A DNA stretch of 64,000 bases from Streptomyces sp. NA04227 (GTDB lineage Bacteria; Actinomycetota; Actinomycetes; Streptomycetales; Streptomycetaceae), in contig NZ_CP054918.1 in the NCBI RefSeq assembly GCF_013364195.1, positions 5,693,001 through 5,757,000 of the forward strand, in the 5' to 3' direction. The position numbers and the translations under genes are program-made. This document shows, piece after piece, positions 52,341 through 62,015 of the stretch; position 1 is the first letter of the stretch, and every line of letters starts with the position of its first letter. The notes under the pieces were generated by a model. It did not search any database. It was not told where the DNA came from and saw only the letters and a program-made list of their open reading frames with translations.

Positions 52341-52540
52341 CCCACAGCAGTAGCCCTGCCCCTGACCTCAACTCGGCCGCCTGGCGCACCAGCAGCTACA
52401 GCGGTGGGCAGGGCGACTGCGTGGAAGTGGCCACGAATCTCGGCCATCAGGTGCCCGTCCGCGACACCAAGCATCCTCAAGGCCCGGTCATCACCGTCAC
52501 TCACGATGCCTGGGTGACGTTCCTCGCGCACCTCGGCTGA
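52337..52540 (+). CDS. DUF397 protein (first of two)
   Basis: 67 residues from GTG 52337 (GTGA overlap with the XRE gene). The sequence AAWRTSSYSGGQGDCVEVAT and VPVRDTKHPQGPVITVTHDA is the full DUF397 pattern. These small proteins are thought to modulate the cognate WhiJ-like repressor. Translational coupling supports a 1:1 functional pair. Confidence 0.9.
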   Translation: MTHSSSPAPDLNSAAWRTSSYSGGQGDCVEVATNLGHQVPVRDTKHPQGPVITVTHDAWVTFLAHLG

Positions 52541-52562
52541 TCAGGCCCGGAGGGGGCACAAC

Positions 52563-52766
52563 GTGAGCATCGGACGCCGGACCAAGTCTCGCCTCTCAGG
52601 GGCGCAGTGGCATGTCAGCAGCTACAGCGGCGGCAACAACGAGTGCGTGGAGATCGCCTGCAACCTCCCCCGCCACGTCCCTGTCCGTGACACCAAAAAC
52701 CCCAGCGGTCCCGTGATTACCTTCACTCACGAGGCGTGGAAAGCGTTCCTCACGCACCTGGCCTGA
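52563..52766 (+). CDS. DUF397 protein (second of two)
   Basis: 67 residues from GTG 52563, with GGAGGGG upstream and 22 bp after the first DUF397 gene. WHVSSYSGGNNECVEIACNL and VPVRDTKNPSGPVITFTHEA match the family. The two paralogues are clearly related to one another and probably arose by tandem duplication. Confidence 0.9.
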   Translation: MSIGRRTKSRLSGAQWHVSSYSGGNNECVEIACNLPRHVPVRDTKNPSGPVITFTHEAWKAFLTHLA

Positions 52767-52930
52767 GCGGCCACGCGATTACGCAGCAAGAACGGTGCCG
52801 GGGCCAGGATCAGCGAGCCAAGGCGAAAGATCGGCGCACGAGGAATCGCGCGGCGCCCCGAATCCGCCAGGCGACGGCAGACGGCGCACCCACAACGGCA
52901 CGCCACCCGCCCTCGTGGTCTCGGTGCCGC

Positions 52931-55900
52931 CTACTCCCCGTCCCCCTCCAACTCCCCTTCCGTCTCAAGGAGTACGCCCCGCAGCTCCTCGAGTACCGCC
53001 GGATCCGGCTTCTCCCACATCCCCCGCGACTCCGCCTCCAGCAAGCGTTCCGCGATCCCGTGCAGCGCCCACGGGTTGGCCTCCTGGAGGAAGGCGCGGT
53101 TGACCGGGTCGAGGACGTAGGTCTCCGTCAGCTTGTCGTACATCCAGTCGGCGACCACGCCCGTGGTGGCGTCGTAGCCGAACAAGTAGTCCACGGTGGC
53201 GGCGAGTTCGAAGGCGCCCTTGTAGCCGTGGCGGCGCATGGCCTCGATCCACTTGGGGTTGACGACGCGGGCGCGGAAGACGCGGCTGGTCTCCTCGACC
53301 AGGGTGCGGGTGCGGATGGTCTCGGGGCGGGTGGAGTCGCCGATGTAGGCCTCGGGGGCAGTGCCGCGCAGGGCGCGGACGGTGGCGACCATGCCGCCGT
53401 GGTACTGGAAGTAGTCGTCCGAGTCGGCGATGTCGTGTTCGCGGGTGTCGGTGTTCTTGGCGGCCACCGCGATGCGCTTGTACGCGGTCTCCATCTCCTC
53501 GCGGGCGGGGCGGCCGTCGAGTCCGCGGCCGTAGGCGTAGCCGCCCCAGACCGTGTAGACCTCGGCGAGGTCGGCGTCGGTGCGCCAGTCGCGGGAGTCG
53601 ATGAGCTGGAGCAGGCCCGCGCCGTAGGTGCCGGGGCGGGAGCCGAAGATGCGGGTGGTGGCGCGGCGTTCGTCGCCGTGGTCGGCGAGTTCGGCCTGGG
53701 CGTGGGCGCGGACGAAGTTGGCCTCGGCGGGCTCGTCGAGCGAGGCGGCAAGGCGTACCGCGTCGTCGAGGAGGCCGATGGTGTGCGGGAAGGCGTCGCG
53801 GAAGAAGCCGGAGATGCGCAGGGTGACGTCGATGCGCGGGCGGCCCAACTCCTCGGCGGGGATGGGCTCCAGGCCGGTGACGCGGCGCGAGGCGTCGTCC
53901 CAGACGGGGCGGATGCCGAGCAGGGCAAGGGCCTCGGCGACGTCGTCGCCCGCCGTACGCATCGCGCTGGTGCCCCACAGGGACAGGCCGACCGAGGTGG
54001 GCCATTCACCGTTGTCGGTGCGGTAGCGCTCCAGGAGGGAGTCGGCGAGGGCCTGGCCGGTCTCCCAGGCGAGGCGGGAGGGGACGGCCTTGGGGTCGAC
54101 GGAGTAGAAGTTGCGGCCGGTCGGCAGGACGTTGACCAGGCCGCGCAGCGGGGAGCCCGAGGGGCCCGCGGGGACGAAGCCGCCGCCGAGCGCGTGGACT
54201 GCGTGGTCGAGTTCGTCGGTGGTCGCGGCCAGGCGCGGGACGACCTCGCGAGCGGCGAACTCCAGAATGGCGGCGACCTGTTCGCCCTGTCCGGAGGAGA
54301 CCCGCGTGACGGCGGCGGGGTCCCAGTCGGCGTCGTCCATGGCCTGGACCAGGGCGCGCGCCTTGGCCTCGGCCTCGTCGGCGGTGGTGCGGGTGGCGGC
54401 GGATTCGTCCAGGCCGAGCGCCTCGCGCAGTCCGGGCAGGGCGGTGGTGCCGCCCCAGATCTGGCGGGCGCGCAGTACGGCGAGGACCAGGTTGACGCGG
54501 TCGGCGCCCGCGGGCGGGGCGCCGAGGACGTGGAGTCCGTCGCGGATCTGGGCGTCCTTGACCTCGCACAGCCAGCCGTCGACGTGCAGCAGGAAGTCGT
54601 CGAAGCCGTCGTCGTCGGGACGGTCCGCGAGGCCCAGGTCGTGGTCGAGCTTCGCGGCCTGGATGAGGGTCCAGATCTGGGCGCGGATGGCGGGCAGCTT
54701 GGCCGGGTCCATCGAGCTGATCTGGGCGTACTCGTCGAGGAGTTGCTCCAGGCGTGCGATGTCTCCGTAGGAGTCGGCGCGGGCCATCGGCGGGACCAGG
54801 TGGTCGATGAGGGTGGCGTGCACGCGGCGCTTGGCCTGGGTGCCCTCGCCCGGGTCGTTGACCAGGAACGGGTAGATCAGGGGCAGGTCGCCGAGTGCGG
54901 CGTCGGGGGCGCAGGCCGAGGACAGGCCCGCGTTCTTGCCGGGCAGCCACTCCAGGTTGCCGTGCTTGCCGAGGTGGATCATCGCGTGCGCGCCGAAGCC
55001 GCCCGCCTCGGGGTCGCTGGCCATCCAGCGGTAGGCGGCCAAGTAGTGGTGGCTGGGCGGCAGATCGGGGTCGTGGTAGATCGCGATCGGGTTCTCGCCG
55101 AAGCCGCGCGGGGGCTGGATGACGATCAGCAGATTGCCGCGGCGCAGCGCGGCGAGCACGATGTCGCCCTCCGGGTTGCGGCTGCGGTCGACGAACATCT
55201 CGCCGGGCGGCGGGCCCCAGTGCTGCTCGACCGCGGTACGCAGTTCCTCGGGCAGCGTCGCGTACCAGCGCTTGTAGTCGGCCGCCGGGATCCGGACGGG
55301 GTTACGGGCCAGCTGCTCCTCGGTGAGCCAGTCCTGGTCGTGGCCGCCCGCCTCGATGAGCGCGCGGATCAGCTCGTCGCCGTCGCCGGAGACCAGGCCG
55401 GGGATCTCCTCCTCGGGACCGAAGTCGTAGCCCTCGGCGCGCAGGCGGCGCAGCAGGGCCACGGCACTGGCGGGGGTGTCCAGACCGACCGCGTTGCCGA
55501 TACGGGAGTGCTTGGTCGGGTACGCCGAGAGCACCAGGGCGAGACGCTTCTCGGCGGCGGGGACGTACCGAAGTCGCGCGTGGCGTACGGCGATTCCGGC
55601 GACGCGGGCCGCGCGCTCGGCGTCGGGTACGTACGCCGGGAGGCCGTCCTCGTCGATCTCCTTGAAGGAGAACGGGACGGTGATCAGGCGGCCGTCGAAC
55701 TCGGGCACCGCGATCTGGCTGGCCGCGTCCAGCGGCGAGACGCCCTCGTCGTTCTCCTCCCAGTCGCCGCGCGAGCCGGTCAGGCACAGGGCCTGGAGGA
55801 TCGGGACGTCCAGGGCGGTGAGCGCGCCCGCGTCCCAGGACTCGTCGTCGCCGCCCGCGGAGGCGGCCGCCGGCTTGGTGCCGCCCGCGGCGAGGACGGT

Positions 55901-56578
55901 GGTGACGATGGCGTCGGCCGCGCCGAGGGCCTCGATCAGCTCGGCCTCGGGGGCGCGCAGCGAGGCCACGTACAGCGGCAGCGCCCGGGCGCCCGCGTCC
56001 TCGACGGCGGCGCACAGCGCCTCCACGAAGGCGGTGTTGCCGCTCATGTGGTGGGCGCGGTAGTAGAGCACCGCGACGGTGGGCACGTCGTGGTCGGTGG
56101 GGGCGGTGATGCGGGCCGTGCGCTCCAGCGGCCCCCAGGTGGGCGCGGGCGCGGGCGCGTCGAAGCCGTGGCCGGTGAGCAGCACGGTGTCGGAGAGGAA
56201 GCGGGCGAGCTGCTCCAGGTTGGCCGGGCCGCCGTGCGCGAGGTAGGCGTGCGCCTCGGCGGCGATGCCGACCGGCACCGTGGAGGCGGCCATCAGCTGG
56301 GCGTCGGGGGCCTGTTCACCGGTGAGGACGATCACCGGGCGGCCGTCGGCGAGCAGCAGGTCGAGGCCTTCCTGCCAGGCGCGGATGCCTCCGAGGAGGC
56401 GTACGACGACGAGGTCCGCGCCGTCCAGGAGCGCGGGCAGTTCGTCGAGGGCGAGCCGGGAAGGGTTGGCGAAGCGGTAGGCCACCGGGCCGTTCGCCGC
56501 GCGGGCACTGAGCAGATCGGTGTCGGAGGTCGACAGGAGCAGGATCTCGCGGGGCTGAGCCTCGGGCGCGTGCGGCAT
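52931..56578 (-). CDS. cobN: Cobaltochelatase subunit CobN
   Basis: 1215 residues from ATG 56578, with AGGAAGG about 11 bases upstream; a GTG at 56608 is in frame but has no ribosome-binding site. The sequence shows the CobN/magnesium-chelatase H-subunit family: EILLLSTSDTDLLSA, AVLYYRAHHMSGNTAFVEAL, LVLSAYPTKHSRIGNAVGLD, MIHLGKHGNLEWLPGKNAGL, and WGGYAYGRGLDGRPAREEME. It is the large subunit of the ATP-dependent enzyme that inserts cobalt into hydrogenobyrinate a,c-diamide in the aerobic B12 pathway, working with ChlI/ChlD-type subunits encoded elsewhere. A cobalamin riboswitch lies directly upstream on the same strand, so it is expected to be shut off by B12. It is divergent from the other cob genes. 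Confidence 0.95.
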   Translation of the reverse strand: MPHAPEAQPREILLLSTSDTDLLSARAANGPVAYRFANPSRLALDELPALLDGADLVVVRLLGGIRAWQEGLDLLLADGRPVIVLTGEQAPDAQLMAASTVPVGIAAEAHAYLAHGGPANLEQLARFLSDTVLLTGHGFDAPAPAPTWGPLERTARITAPTDHDVPTVAVLYYRAHHMSGNTAFVEALCAAVEDAGARALPLYVASLRAPEAELIEALGAADAIVTTVLAAGGTKPAAASAGGDDESWDAGALTALDVPILQALCLTGSRGDWEENDEGVSPLDAASQIAVPEFDGRLITVPFSFKEIDEDGLPAYVPDAERAARVAGIAVRHARLRYVPAAEKRLALVLSAYPTKHSRIGNAVGLDTPASAVALLRRLRAEGYDFGPEEEIPGLVSGDGDELIRALIEAGGHDQDWLTEEQLARNPVRIPAADYKRWYATLPEELRTAVEQHWGPPPGEMFVDRSRNPEGDIVLAALRRGNLLIVIQPPRGFGENPIAIYHDPDLPPSHHYLAAYRWMASDPEAGGFGAHAMIHLGKHGNLEWLPGKNAGLSSACAPDAALGDLPLIYPFLVNDPGEGTQAKRRVHATLIDHLVPPMARADSYGDIARLEQLLDEYAQISSMDPAKLPAIRAQIWTLIQAAKLDHDLGLADRPDDDGFDDFLLHVDGWLCEVKDAQIRDGLHVLGAPPAGADRVNLVLAVLRARQIWGGTTALPGLREALGLDESAATRTTADEAEAKARALVQAMDDADWDPAAVTRVSSGQGEQVAAILEFAAREVVPRLAATTDELDHAVHALGGGFVPAGPSGSPLRGLVNVLPTGRNFYSVDPKAVPSRLAWETGQALADSLLERYRTDNGEWPTSVGLSLWGTSAMRTAGDDVAEALALLGIRPVWDDASRRVTGLEPIPAEELGRPRIDVTLRISGFFRDAFPHTIGLLDDAVRLAASLDEPAEANFVRAHAQAELADHGDERRATTRIFGSRPGTYGAGLLQLIDSRDWRTDADLAEVYTVWGGYAYGRGLDGRPAREEMETAYKRIAVAAKNTDTREHDIADSDDYFQYHGGMVATVRALRGTAPEAYIGDSTRPETIRTRTLVEETSRVFRARVVNPKWIEAMRRHGYKGAFELAATVDYLFGYDATTGVVADWMYDKLTETYVLDPVNRAFLQEANPWALHGIAERLLEAESRGMWEKPDPAVLEELRGVLLETEGELEGDGE

Positions 56579-56631
56579 GGGGGCGTTGGCCTTCCTCGGG
56601 GTGTCCACGCCCCGGGCAGTTGTCGGACGGC

Positions 56632-56760
56632 TGAGAGTTCCTGACTCACCCGGGGACCGGGCTCACAGTGGCGGGACCGTGCCGGATTCGCACCGGCTTC
56701 CTCACAGGACGGGGCCTGGCCGTCGACGGACCAGTTGGCCCGCCGCAGGAATAGTAAGTG
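56632..56760 (-). ncRNA. Cobalamin riboswitch in the cobN leader
   Basis: On the minus strand the leader contains AAGCCGGTGCGAATCCGGC, then ACGGTCCCGCCACTGTGAGC with the B12 box GCCACTG, then a GTGAGTCAGGAACTCTC element. These are the conserved core of the cobalamin riboswitch. The 5' limit is approximate. It ends about 55 bases before the cobN start and presumably blocks ribosome access when B12 is bound. Confidence 0.85.
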
Positions 56761-56898
56761 CAGGAGGGGGTGCTTGTCGGCGGGGCGTTCGTCACCTTTG
56801 GTGCTGACGGAGGTGCTTGCGGAGGGGCTTTCGGGCGGGCTTGCGCGCAGGCTTGTGGAACGGGCGGGTCCGCCGGGGTCGTGCGCCGTTGGCGCCGG

Positions 56899-56985
56899 TG
56901 CGTGCGCGGGCATGGGGGCGGGGGCGTGCGCGGGCAGGGGATGGGGTGCGTGCGCGGGCACGGGATGGGGTGCGTGCGCGGCGCG
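56899..56985. repeat. 24-bp tandem repeat upstream of cobG
   Basis: Three full and one partial copy with a period of exactly 24 bp (units start at 56899, 56923, 56947, 56971); each begins with a GCGTGCGCGGGCA-type core and ends in a G-run. It lies between the cobN riboswitch and the cobG start. The G-runs on the plus strand could form quadruplex structures. The rest of the 507-bp gap (56579-57085) shows only the riboswitch. Confidence 0.8.
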
Positions 56986-57085
56986 GGCGCGGCGGCCGTG
57001 ACGGTGCCGGAGACAGTGACAGCCGGTGGCGGGAACGGGGCGCAGATCACTGTTCGCGCCGGTGGCGGGGCCGCAGGCCGTGGGT

Positions 57086-59341
57086 ATGCTCGCCGCCATG
57101 CCGCCCCACTCGACTCCCTCCGAGGTCGCGGGCCGGGCTCCCTCCCGCGAACGGGGCGACGCCTGCCCCGGCGCACTTCGACTGCACCGCGCCGACGACG
57201 GCTTTCTGGCCCGACTCCGGCTGCCCGGGGGCCTGTTGACGTCCCGTCAGGCCGAGACCCTCGCCGACGCGGCGGAGCGGCTCGCCGACGGGCGGCTGAG
57301 CATCACCTCGCGCGGCAACGTCGAACTGCGCGGCCTCGGCGAGACCTGCGGCGGCGAACTCGCCGCACTGCTGCACGAGGCGGACCTGCTCCCCTCCGAG
57401 CGGCACGAACGCGTACGCAACATCGTGGCCTCACCGGCCGCCGGACTCGACCAAACCGGCTTCGCCCACGTCCAGTTGTGGGCCCGTGAGCTGGACGGCC
57501 TGCTGTGCGCCGAGCAGTGGACGACCGCCCTCTCGGGCCGCTTCCTGTTCGCCCTGGACGACGGCCGGGGCGATGTCGCGACCCTCGGCGGCGATGTGAC
57601 CTTGCTCGCAGCTCCGGCGGGCGAGGCGGTCGTACGTCTCGGCCGCTCGGTGCGCCGGATCGCCGCGGCACACGCACCACGCGCCGCCCTCGCCGCCGCC
57701 CGCGCCTTCCTCACCACCGCCGAGAAGGCGGGCAACGGCGCTTGGCGGGTACGGGACTTGCCGGAGGGCCCCGAGGCCGACCGGGAACTCGACCGCCAAC
57801 TCACTAGATTCCTTGGCGAATCGGGCATTACGGAGAGCGTGGGGAGCACGGAAGGTACGGATAGCACGGAGAGTGCGGAGAATGCTGCGGGGCGCCTTTC
57901 GGGGAGGATGGATCGGGCCTCGGGCGCTCCGGCGCAGGCTGCTCGACATCCGGATCTGGAAGTCCGACCCGGCCACGACCCGCGCCCCTCCCCCGGCCTT
58001 CTCCGCGCCCCCGACGGCACCCGGACCGTGGTGGTCACGGCGAAGCTCGGCCGCCTCGACGTCGCGCAGTGGCGTGCGCTGCTGCCCGCCCCGGCCGACG
58101 AGATCCGGCTCACCCCGTGGCGCGGCCTGCTGCTACCCGGCTTCACCAGCCGCGCCGCCGCCGAGGAACGCCTCGACGCCCTGGACCGCGCGGGACTGGT
58201 CACCTCGGCCGCCTCCCCCTGGCTGCCGGTCGGCGCCTGCACCGGCCGCCCGGGCTGCGCGAAGTCCCGCGCCGACGTACGCGCCGAGGCCCTGCCCGCC
58301 CCCGGCCCGGGCCTGCCGGTGTACTGGTCCGGCTGCGAACGCCGCTGCGGCCACCCACAGGGCGACTGGGTCGACGTACTCGCGGAGGGCGACGGCCGGT
58401 ACACGGTGACCGTACGGCGTGCCGGAGCCTCAACTGCCCTGGAGACACAGGGGAGTTCGCAGCAGGCGTCAGCGAGCACGCCCGCGCGGTTCGGGGCTCC
58501 GGCGTACGAGGCTCCCGGGGCGGTCGGTGGGACCGCGAACGGCACGAAACCGGAGGACCGTCCACGAGACGACGGCGCACGTGACAACGGCGTACTAGAT
58601 GTCGACGTACGAGACGACGACCTACGGAAAGCAGTGGCCGCCGCCCGTCATGGCGGTGGAGCAGGGATCACGCCCCGTACGGGGCATCGGGATGAGCGAA
58701 TGAGCGAGAGCACAGTGTTCGACTACGAGAAGGACGGCGCGGAGATCTACCGCCAGTCCTTTGCCACCATCCGGGCCGAGGCCGACCTCGCCGCACTGCC
58801 TGCCGATGTGAGCCAGGTCGCCGTACGGATGATCCACGCCTGCGGCATGACCGACCTCGTGGCCGATCTCGGCTTCTCCCCGCAGGTGGTGGCCCGCGCC
58901 CGTGAGGCGCTGCGCGCGGGCGCGCCCATCCTGTGCGACGCACAGATGGTCGCCTCCGGCGTGACCCGCAAGCGCCTGCCCGCGGACAACGAGGTCCTGT
59001 GCACCCTGTCCGCCCCCGAAGTACCGGCCCTCGCCGCCGAGTTGGGCACCACGCGCAGCGCCGCCGCGCTGGAGCTGTGGCGTGACCGCCTCGAAGGCTC
59101 GGTGGTCGCGGTCGGCAACGCGCCCACCGCGCTGTTCCGGCTCCTGGAGATGATCGCCGAGGGCGCGCCCCGCCCGGCGGCCGTGATCGGCGTCCCGGTC
59201 GGCTTCATCGGCGCGGCCGAGTCCAAGGACGCCCTCGCCGCTTCCCGGCTGGGCCTGGAGTACCTGGTGGTACGCGGCCGTCGCGGCGGCAGCGCGATGG
59301 CGGCGGCGGCCCTCAACGCGATTGCGAGTGAGACCGAATGA
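57086..59341 (+). CDS. CobG-CobH fusion: precorrin-3B synthase plus precorrin-8X methylmutase
   Basis: 751 residues from ATG 57086; an ATG at 57098 is equally possible. Residues about 20-490 are CobG: nitrite/sulfite-reductase-like halves ([33 protein letters not shown]) and the Fe-S/siroheme cysteines [10 protein letters not shown] and [11 protein letters not shown]. CobG uses oxygen to make precorrin-3B. Residues about 539-751 are CobH, beginning exactly at a typical CobH start ([23 protein letters not shown] 58700) and containing [31 protein letters not shown] and [13 protein letters not shown]; CobH moves the C-11 methyl to C-12. No stop separates them. A Ser/Gly low-complexity stretch near 250-310 and a linker near 460-535 ([20 protein letters not shown]) are unusual. 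Internal initiation at 58700 could also yield free CobH. Confidence 0.9.
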   Translation: MLAAMPPHSTPSEVAGRAPSRERGDACPGALRLHRADDGFLARLRLPGGLLTSRQAETLADAAERLADGRLSITSRGNVELRGLGETCGGELAALLHEADLLPSERHERVRNIVASPAAGLDQTGFAHVQLWARELDGLLCAEQWTTALSGRFLFALDDGRGDVATLGGDVTLLAAPAGEAVVRLGRSVRRIAAAHAPRAALAAARAFLTTAEKAGNGAWRVRDLPEGPEADRELDRQLTRFLGESGITESVGSTEGTDSTESAENAAGRLSGRMDRASGAPAQAARHPDLEVRPGHDPRPSPGLLRAPDGTRTVVVTAKLGRLDVAQWRALLPAPADEIRLTPWRGLLLPGFTSRAAAEERLDALDRAGLVTSAASPWLPVGACTGRPGCAKSRADVRAEALPAPGPGLPVYWSGCERRCGHPQGDWVDVLAEGDGRYTVTVRRAGASTALETQGSSQQASASTPARFGAPAYEAPGAVGGTANGTKPEDRPRDDGARDNGVLDVDVRDDDLRKAVAAARHGGGAGITPRTGHRDERMSESTVFDYEKDGAEIYRQSFATIRAEADLAALPADVSQVAVRMIHACGMTDLVADLGFSPQVVARAREALRAGAPILCDAQMVASGVTRKRLPADNEVLCTLSAPEVPALAAELGTTRSAAALELWRDRLEGSVVAVGNAPTALFRLLEMIAEGAPRPAAVIGVPVGFIGAAESKDALAASRLGLEYLVVRGRRGGSAMAAAALNAIASETE

Positions 59342-60930
59342 GCGCGTCGGCGGAGCGGGAATCCCGGACCGGCACCGGGACGGGTGCGGGTCCGGGTACG
59401 GGTACGGGACGTCTCTACGGTGTGGGTCTCGGGCCCGGCGACCCCTCGCTGATCACCGTGCGCGCCGTGGAAGTCATCGGCGAGGCGGATGTGGTGGCGT
59501 ACCACTCCGCGCGGCACGGGCGTTCCATCGCGCGCCGGATCGCGGACCGGTACATCCGGCCCGACCACATCGAAGAGCGCCTGATGTACCCGATCACGGT
59601 GGAGACCACCGACCACCCCGGCGGCTACCGGGGCGCGCTCGACGACTTCTACGAGGAGGCCTCGGCCCGGCTCGCCGAACATCTCGACGCGGGCCGTACG
59701 GTCGCCGTCCTCGCCGAGGGCGACCCGCTCTTCTACGGCTCCTACCAGCACATGCACAAGCGCCTGGCACACCGTTACCCGACCGAGGTGATTCCGGGAG
59801 TGACCTCGATCAGCGCCGCAGCGGCACGACTGGGCGAGCCGCTGGTCGAGGCCGAGGAGGTGCTCACCGTGATCCCCGGCACGCTGCCGGAGGAGGAGTT
59901 GACGGCGCGCCTGGCGTCGACCGATTCGGCGGTGGTGATGAAGCTGGGGCGCACGTTCCCCACGGTGCGCCGTGCCCTGGAGCGCACGGGCCGTCTGGAG
60001 GACGCGCGCTATGTCGAGCGCGCCACCATGGACGGCGAACGCACCGGTGCGCTCACGGACATCGACCCGGACTCGGTCCCGTACTTCTCCGTGGCGGTGC
60101 TGCCCAGCAAGGTCGCCGTACTCCCGGGGCAGGCGCCGGCGCGTACGCCCCGCGTGCGCGGTGAGGTCGTGGTGGTGGGCACCGGTCCGGCCGGACCACT
60201 GTGGCTGACCCCGGAGACCCGCGGCGCGCTGGCCGCCGCCGACGACCTGGTCGGCTACACCACCTACCTGGACCGGGTGCCGCAACGGCCCGGCCAGCGT
60301 CGGCACGGCTCGGACAACAAGGTCGAGTCGGAACGGGCCGAGTTCGCGCTCGACCTGGCACGGCGCGGCCACCGCGTCGCGGTGATCTCCGGCGGCGACC
60401 CCGGGGTGTTCGCGATGGCCACGGCGGTACTCGAAGTCGCCGCCCAGGACGCCTACGCCGACGTCCCCGTCCGGGTCCTGCCCGGCGTGACCGCCGCCAA
60501 CGCGGTGGCCGCCCGCGCGGGCGCCCCGCTCGGACACGACTACGCCACGCTCTCCCTCTCGGACCGGCTCAAGCCGTGGGAGGTGATCGCGGAACGCCTG
60601 GCCGCCGCCGCAGCCGCGGACCTGGTCCTGGCGCTCTACAACCCCGGCTCGCGCAGCCGCACTTGGCAGGTCGGCAAGGCCAAGGAACTCCTGCTCGAAC
60701 ACCGTGCCCCCGACACCCCCGTGGTCGTCGGCCGTGACATCGGCGGCCCCGGCGAGAGCGTCCGCGTGGTGCGCCTGGCCGACCTCGTACCCGAAGAGGT
60801 CGACATGCGCACCCTGTTGATCGTCGGCTCCTCACAGACCCGGGCGGTCGGCCGCGACGGCGGTACGCACGCGGGCGAGAGCGAGGGCGAACAGGTGGTG
60901 TGGACGCCTCGGCGGTATCCGGAGGCGTGA
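59338..60930 (+). CDS. cobIJ: Bifunctional CobI-CobJ methyltransferase
   Basis: 530 residues, overlapping the preceding gene by 4 bp (ATGA). Two tetrapyrrole methylase domains in tandem. The CobI half (about 25-260) makes precorrin-3A by C-20 methylation: [48 protein letters not shown]. The CobJ half (about 275-510) methylates C-17 with ring contraction: [71 protein letters not shown]. The fusion is normal in actinobacteria. The N-terminus has a Gly-Thr repeat ([13 protein letters not shown]) before the first domain. The 3' end is the first unit of a 24-bp tandem repeat that includes the stop codon. Confidence 0.94.
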   Translation: MSASAERESRTGTGTGAGPGTGTGRLYGVGLGPGDPSLITVRAVEVIGEADVVAYHSARHGRSIARRIADRYIRPDHIEERLMYPITVETTDHPGGYRGALDDFYEEASARLAEHLDAGRTVAVLAEGDPLFYGSYQHMHKRLAHRYPTEVIPGVTSISAAAARLGEPLVEAEEVLTVIPGTLPEEELTARLASTDSAVVMKLGRTFPTVRRALERTGRLEDARYVERATMDGERTGALTDIDPDSVPYFSVAVLPSKVAVLPGQAPARTPRVRGEVVVVGTGPAGPLWLTPETRGALAAADDLVGYTTYLDRVPQRPGQRRHGSDNKVESERAEFALDLARRGHRVAVISGGDPGVFAMATAVLEVAAQDAYADVPVRVLPGVTAANAVAARAGAPLGHDYATLSLSDRLKPWEVIAERLAAAAAADLVLALYNPGSRSRTWQVGKAKELLLEHRAPDTPVVVGRDIGGPGESVRVVRLADLVPEEVDMRTLLIVGSSQTRAVGRDGGTHAGESEGEQVVWTPRRYPEA

Positions 60931-61005
60931 GTTCGGTGGTCTCCGGGGGTGTGAGCTCAGCTGTCTCCGGAGGCGTGTGCTCGACGGTCTCCGGGGGCGT
61001 GAGCG
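60916..61005. repeat. 24-bp tandem repeat including the cobIJ stop codon
   Basis: Units start at 60916, 60940, 60964 and 60988 (last partial), each with a (T)CTCCGGxGGyGTGwG core. The first unit holds the last cobIJ codons and TGA stop; the TGA is kept in units 2 and 4 and is TGT in unit 3. It fills most of the gap between the convergent cobIJ and cobK genes. Confidence 0.8.
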
Positions 61006-61043
61006 GGTGAGGGCGCGCGGGTGTGTACGCGGGGGCTCCCGCG

Positions 61044-61823
61044 CTACGTCGCCCGCCCCCGCATCCCCCGTACCCACTCGGCCGCCTCCTGCGCTCCGGG
61101 GACGACGGGAACGCCCTCGGGGACCGGAGGGCGGCGTACGACGACGACCGGGATCCCGGCCTCGCGGGCGGCCGTGAGCTTGGGTGCGGTGGCGGCCGCG
61201 CCGCTGTCCTTGGTGACGAGGACGTCGATGCGGTGGCGGCGCAGCAGTTCGCGTTCGCCGTCGAGGGTGAACGGGCCGCGGTCCAGGAGCACCTCCATCC
61301 GGGGCGGGAACGGCGGCTCGGGTGCGTCGACGGAACGTACGAGGAACCAGCAAGCGGTGAGCGGGGCGAAGGTGGCGAGTCCCATCCGGCCGGTGGTCAG
61401 GAAGACCCGGCGGCCGAGCGCGGGCAGGGCCGCGGCGGCTTCGTCGAGCGAGGCCACCGGGTGCCAGTCGTCGCCCGGCTCCGGCACCCAGCCGGGACGC
61501 CGGAGCGCCAGCAGGGGAACATGGGCGGTGGCGGCGGCCTCGGCCGCGTGAAAACTGATGGCCTGGGCGAAAGGATGGGTGGCGTCGATGAGCAGGTCGA
61601 CCCGGTGCTCGCCGAGCCAGCGCACCATCCCCTCCACCCCGCCGAACCCGCCGACGCGCACCTCCCCGGACGGCAGCCGCGGCGCCGCGACCCGCCCCGC
61701 GAGCGAACTCGTCACCCGTACCCCGGGAGCCTCGCGGTGCAGGCTTTCGGCCAGCTGCCGCGCCTCGGAGGTCCCGCCGAGGATCAGTACGTGTACGTCG
61801 TGTGCGGGGTGCTGGGCTTCCAT
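61044..61823 (-). CDS. cobK: Precorrin-6A reductase CobK
   Basis: 259 residues, normal length. The Rossmann-like N-terminus VHVLILGGTSEARQLAESLH, then LLIDATHPFAQAISFHAAEA, RRVFLTTGRMGLATFAPL and IDVLVTKDSGAAATAPKL are diagnostic for the CobK/CbiJ family, which reduces precorrin-6A to precorrin-6B with NADPH. It is on the minus strand between cobIJ (convergent) and cbiD (divergent), so it is transcribed separately from both. No cobalamin riboswitch is visible before it. Confidence 0.93.
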   Translation of the reverse strand: MEAQHPAHDVHVLILGGTSEARQLAESLHREAPGVRVTSSLAGRVAAPRLPSGEVRVGGFGGVEGMVRWLGEHRVDLLIDATHPFAQAISFHAAEAAATAHVPLLALRRPGWVPEPGDDWHPVASLDEAAAALPALGRRVFLTTGRMGLATFAPLTACWFLVRSVDAPEPPFPPRMEVLLDRGPFTLDGERELLRRHRIDVLVTKDSGAAATAPKLTAAREAGIPVVVVRRPPVPEGVPVVPGAQEAAEWVRGMRGRAT

Positions 61824-62015
61824 CGGTTTCCTTCAGGGGGCGCCTGAGCAGGCGCTGGCACGGGTGCACGTACCGGCGCAGGATCGGGCGCGCACACGGG
61901 CGCAGGCGCGGGCGCTCACGCCGGTACGGGCGCGAGGCAGCCGCACGCACGGCGGACGGGGACAATACGGACAGGGGCAACGGCGTCGCGCACGGACCAC
62001 GGCGACAGGCACCAC

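Noticed and set aside
61824..62015. Second cobalamin riboswitch between cobK and cbiD
   Set aside because: I looked for the B12 box and the AAGCCGGTGCGAA-type core on both strands and found neither, only loosely repeated GCGGGCGC motifs.
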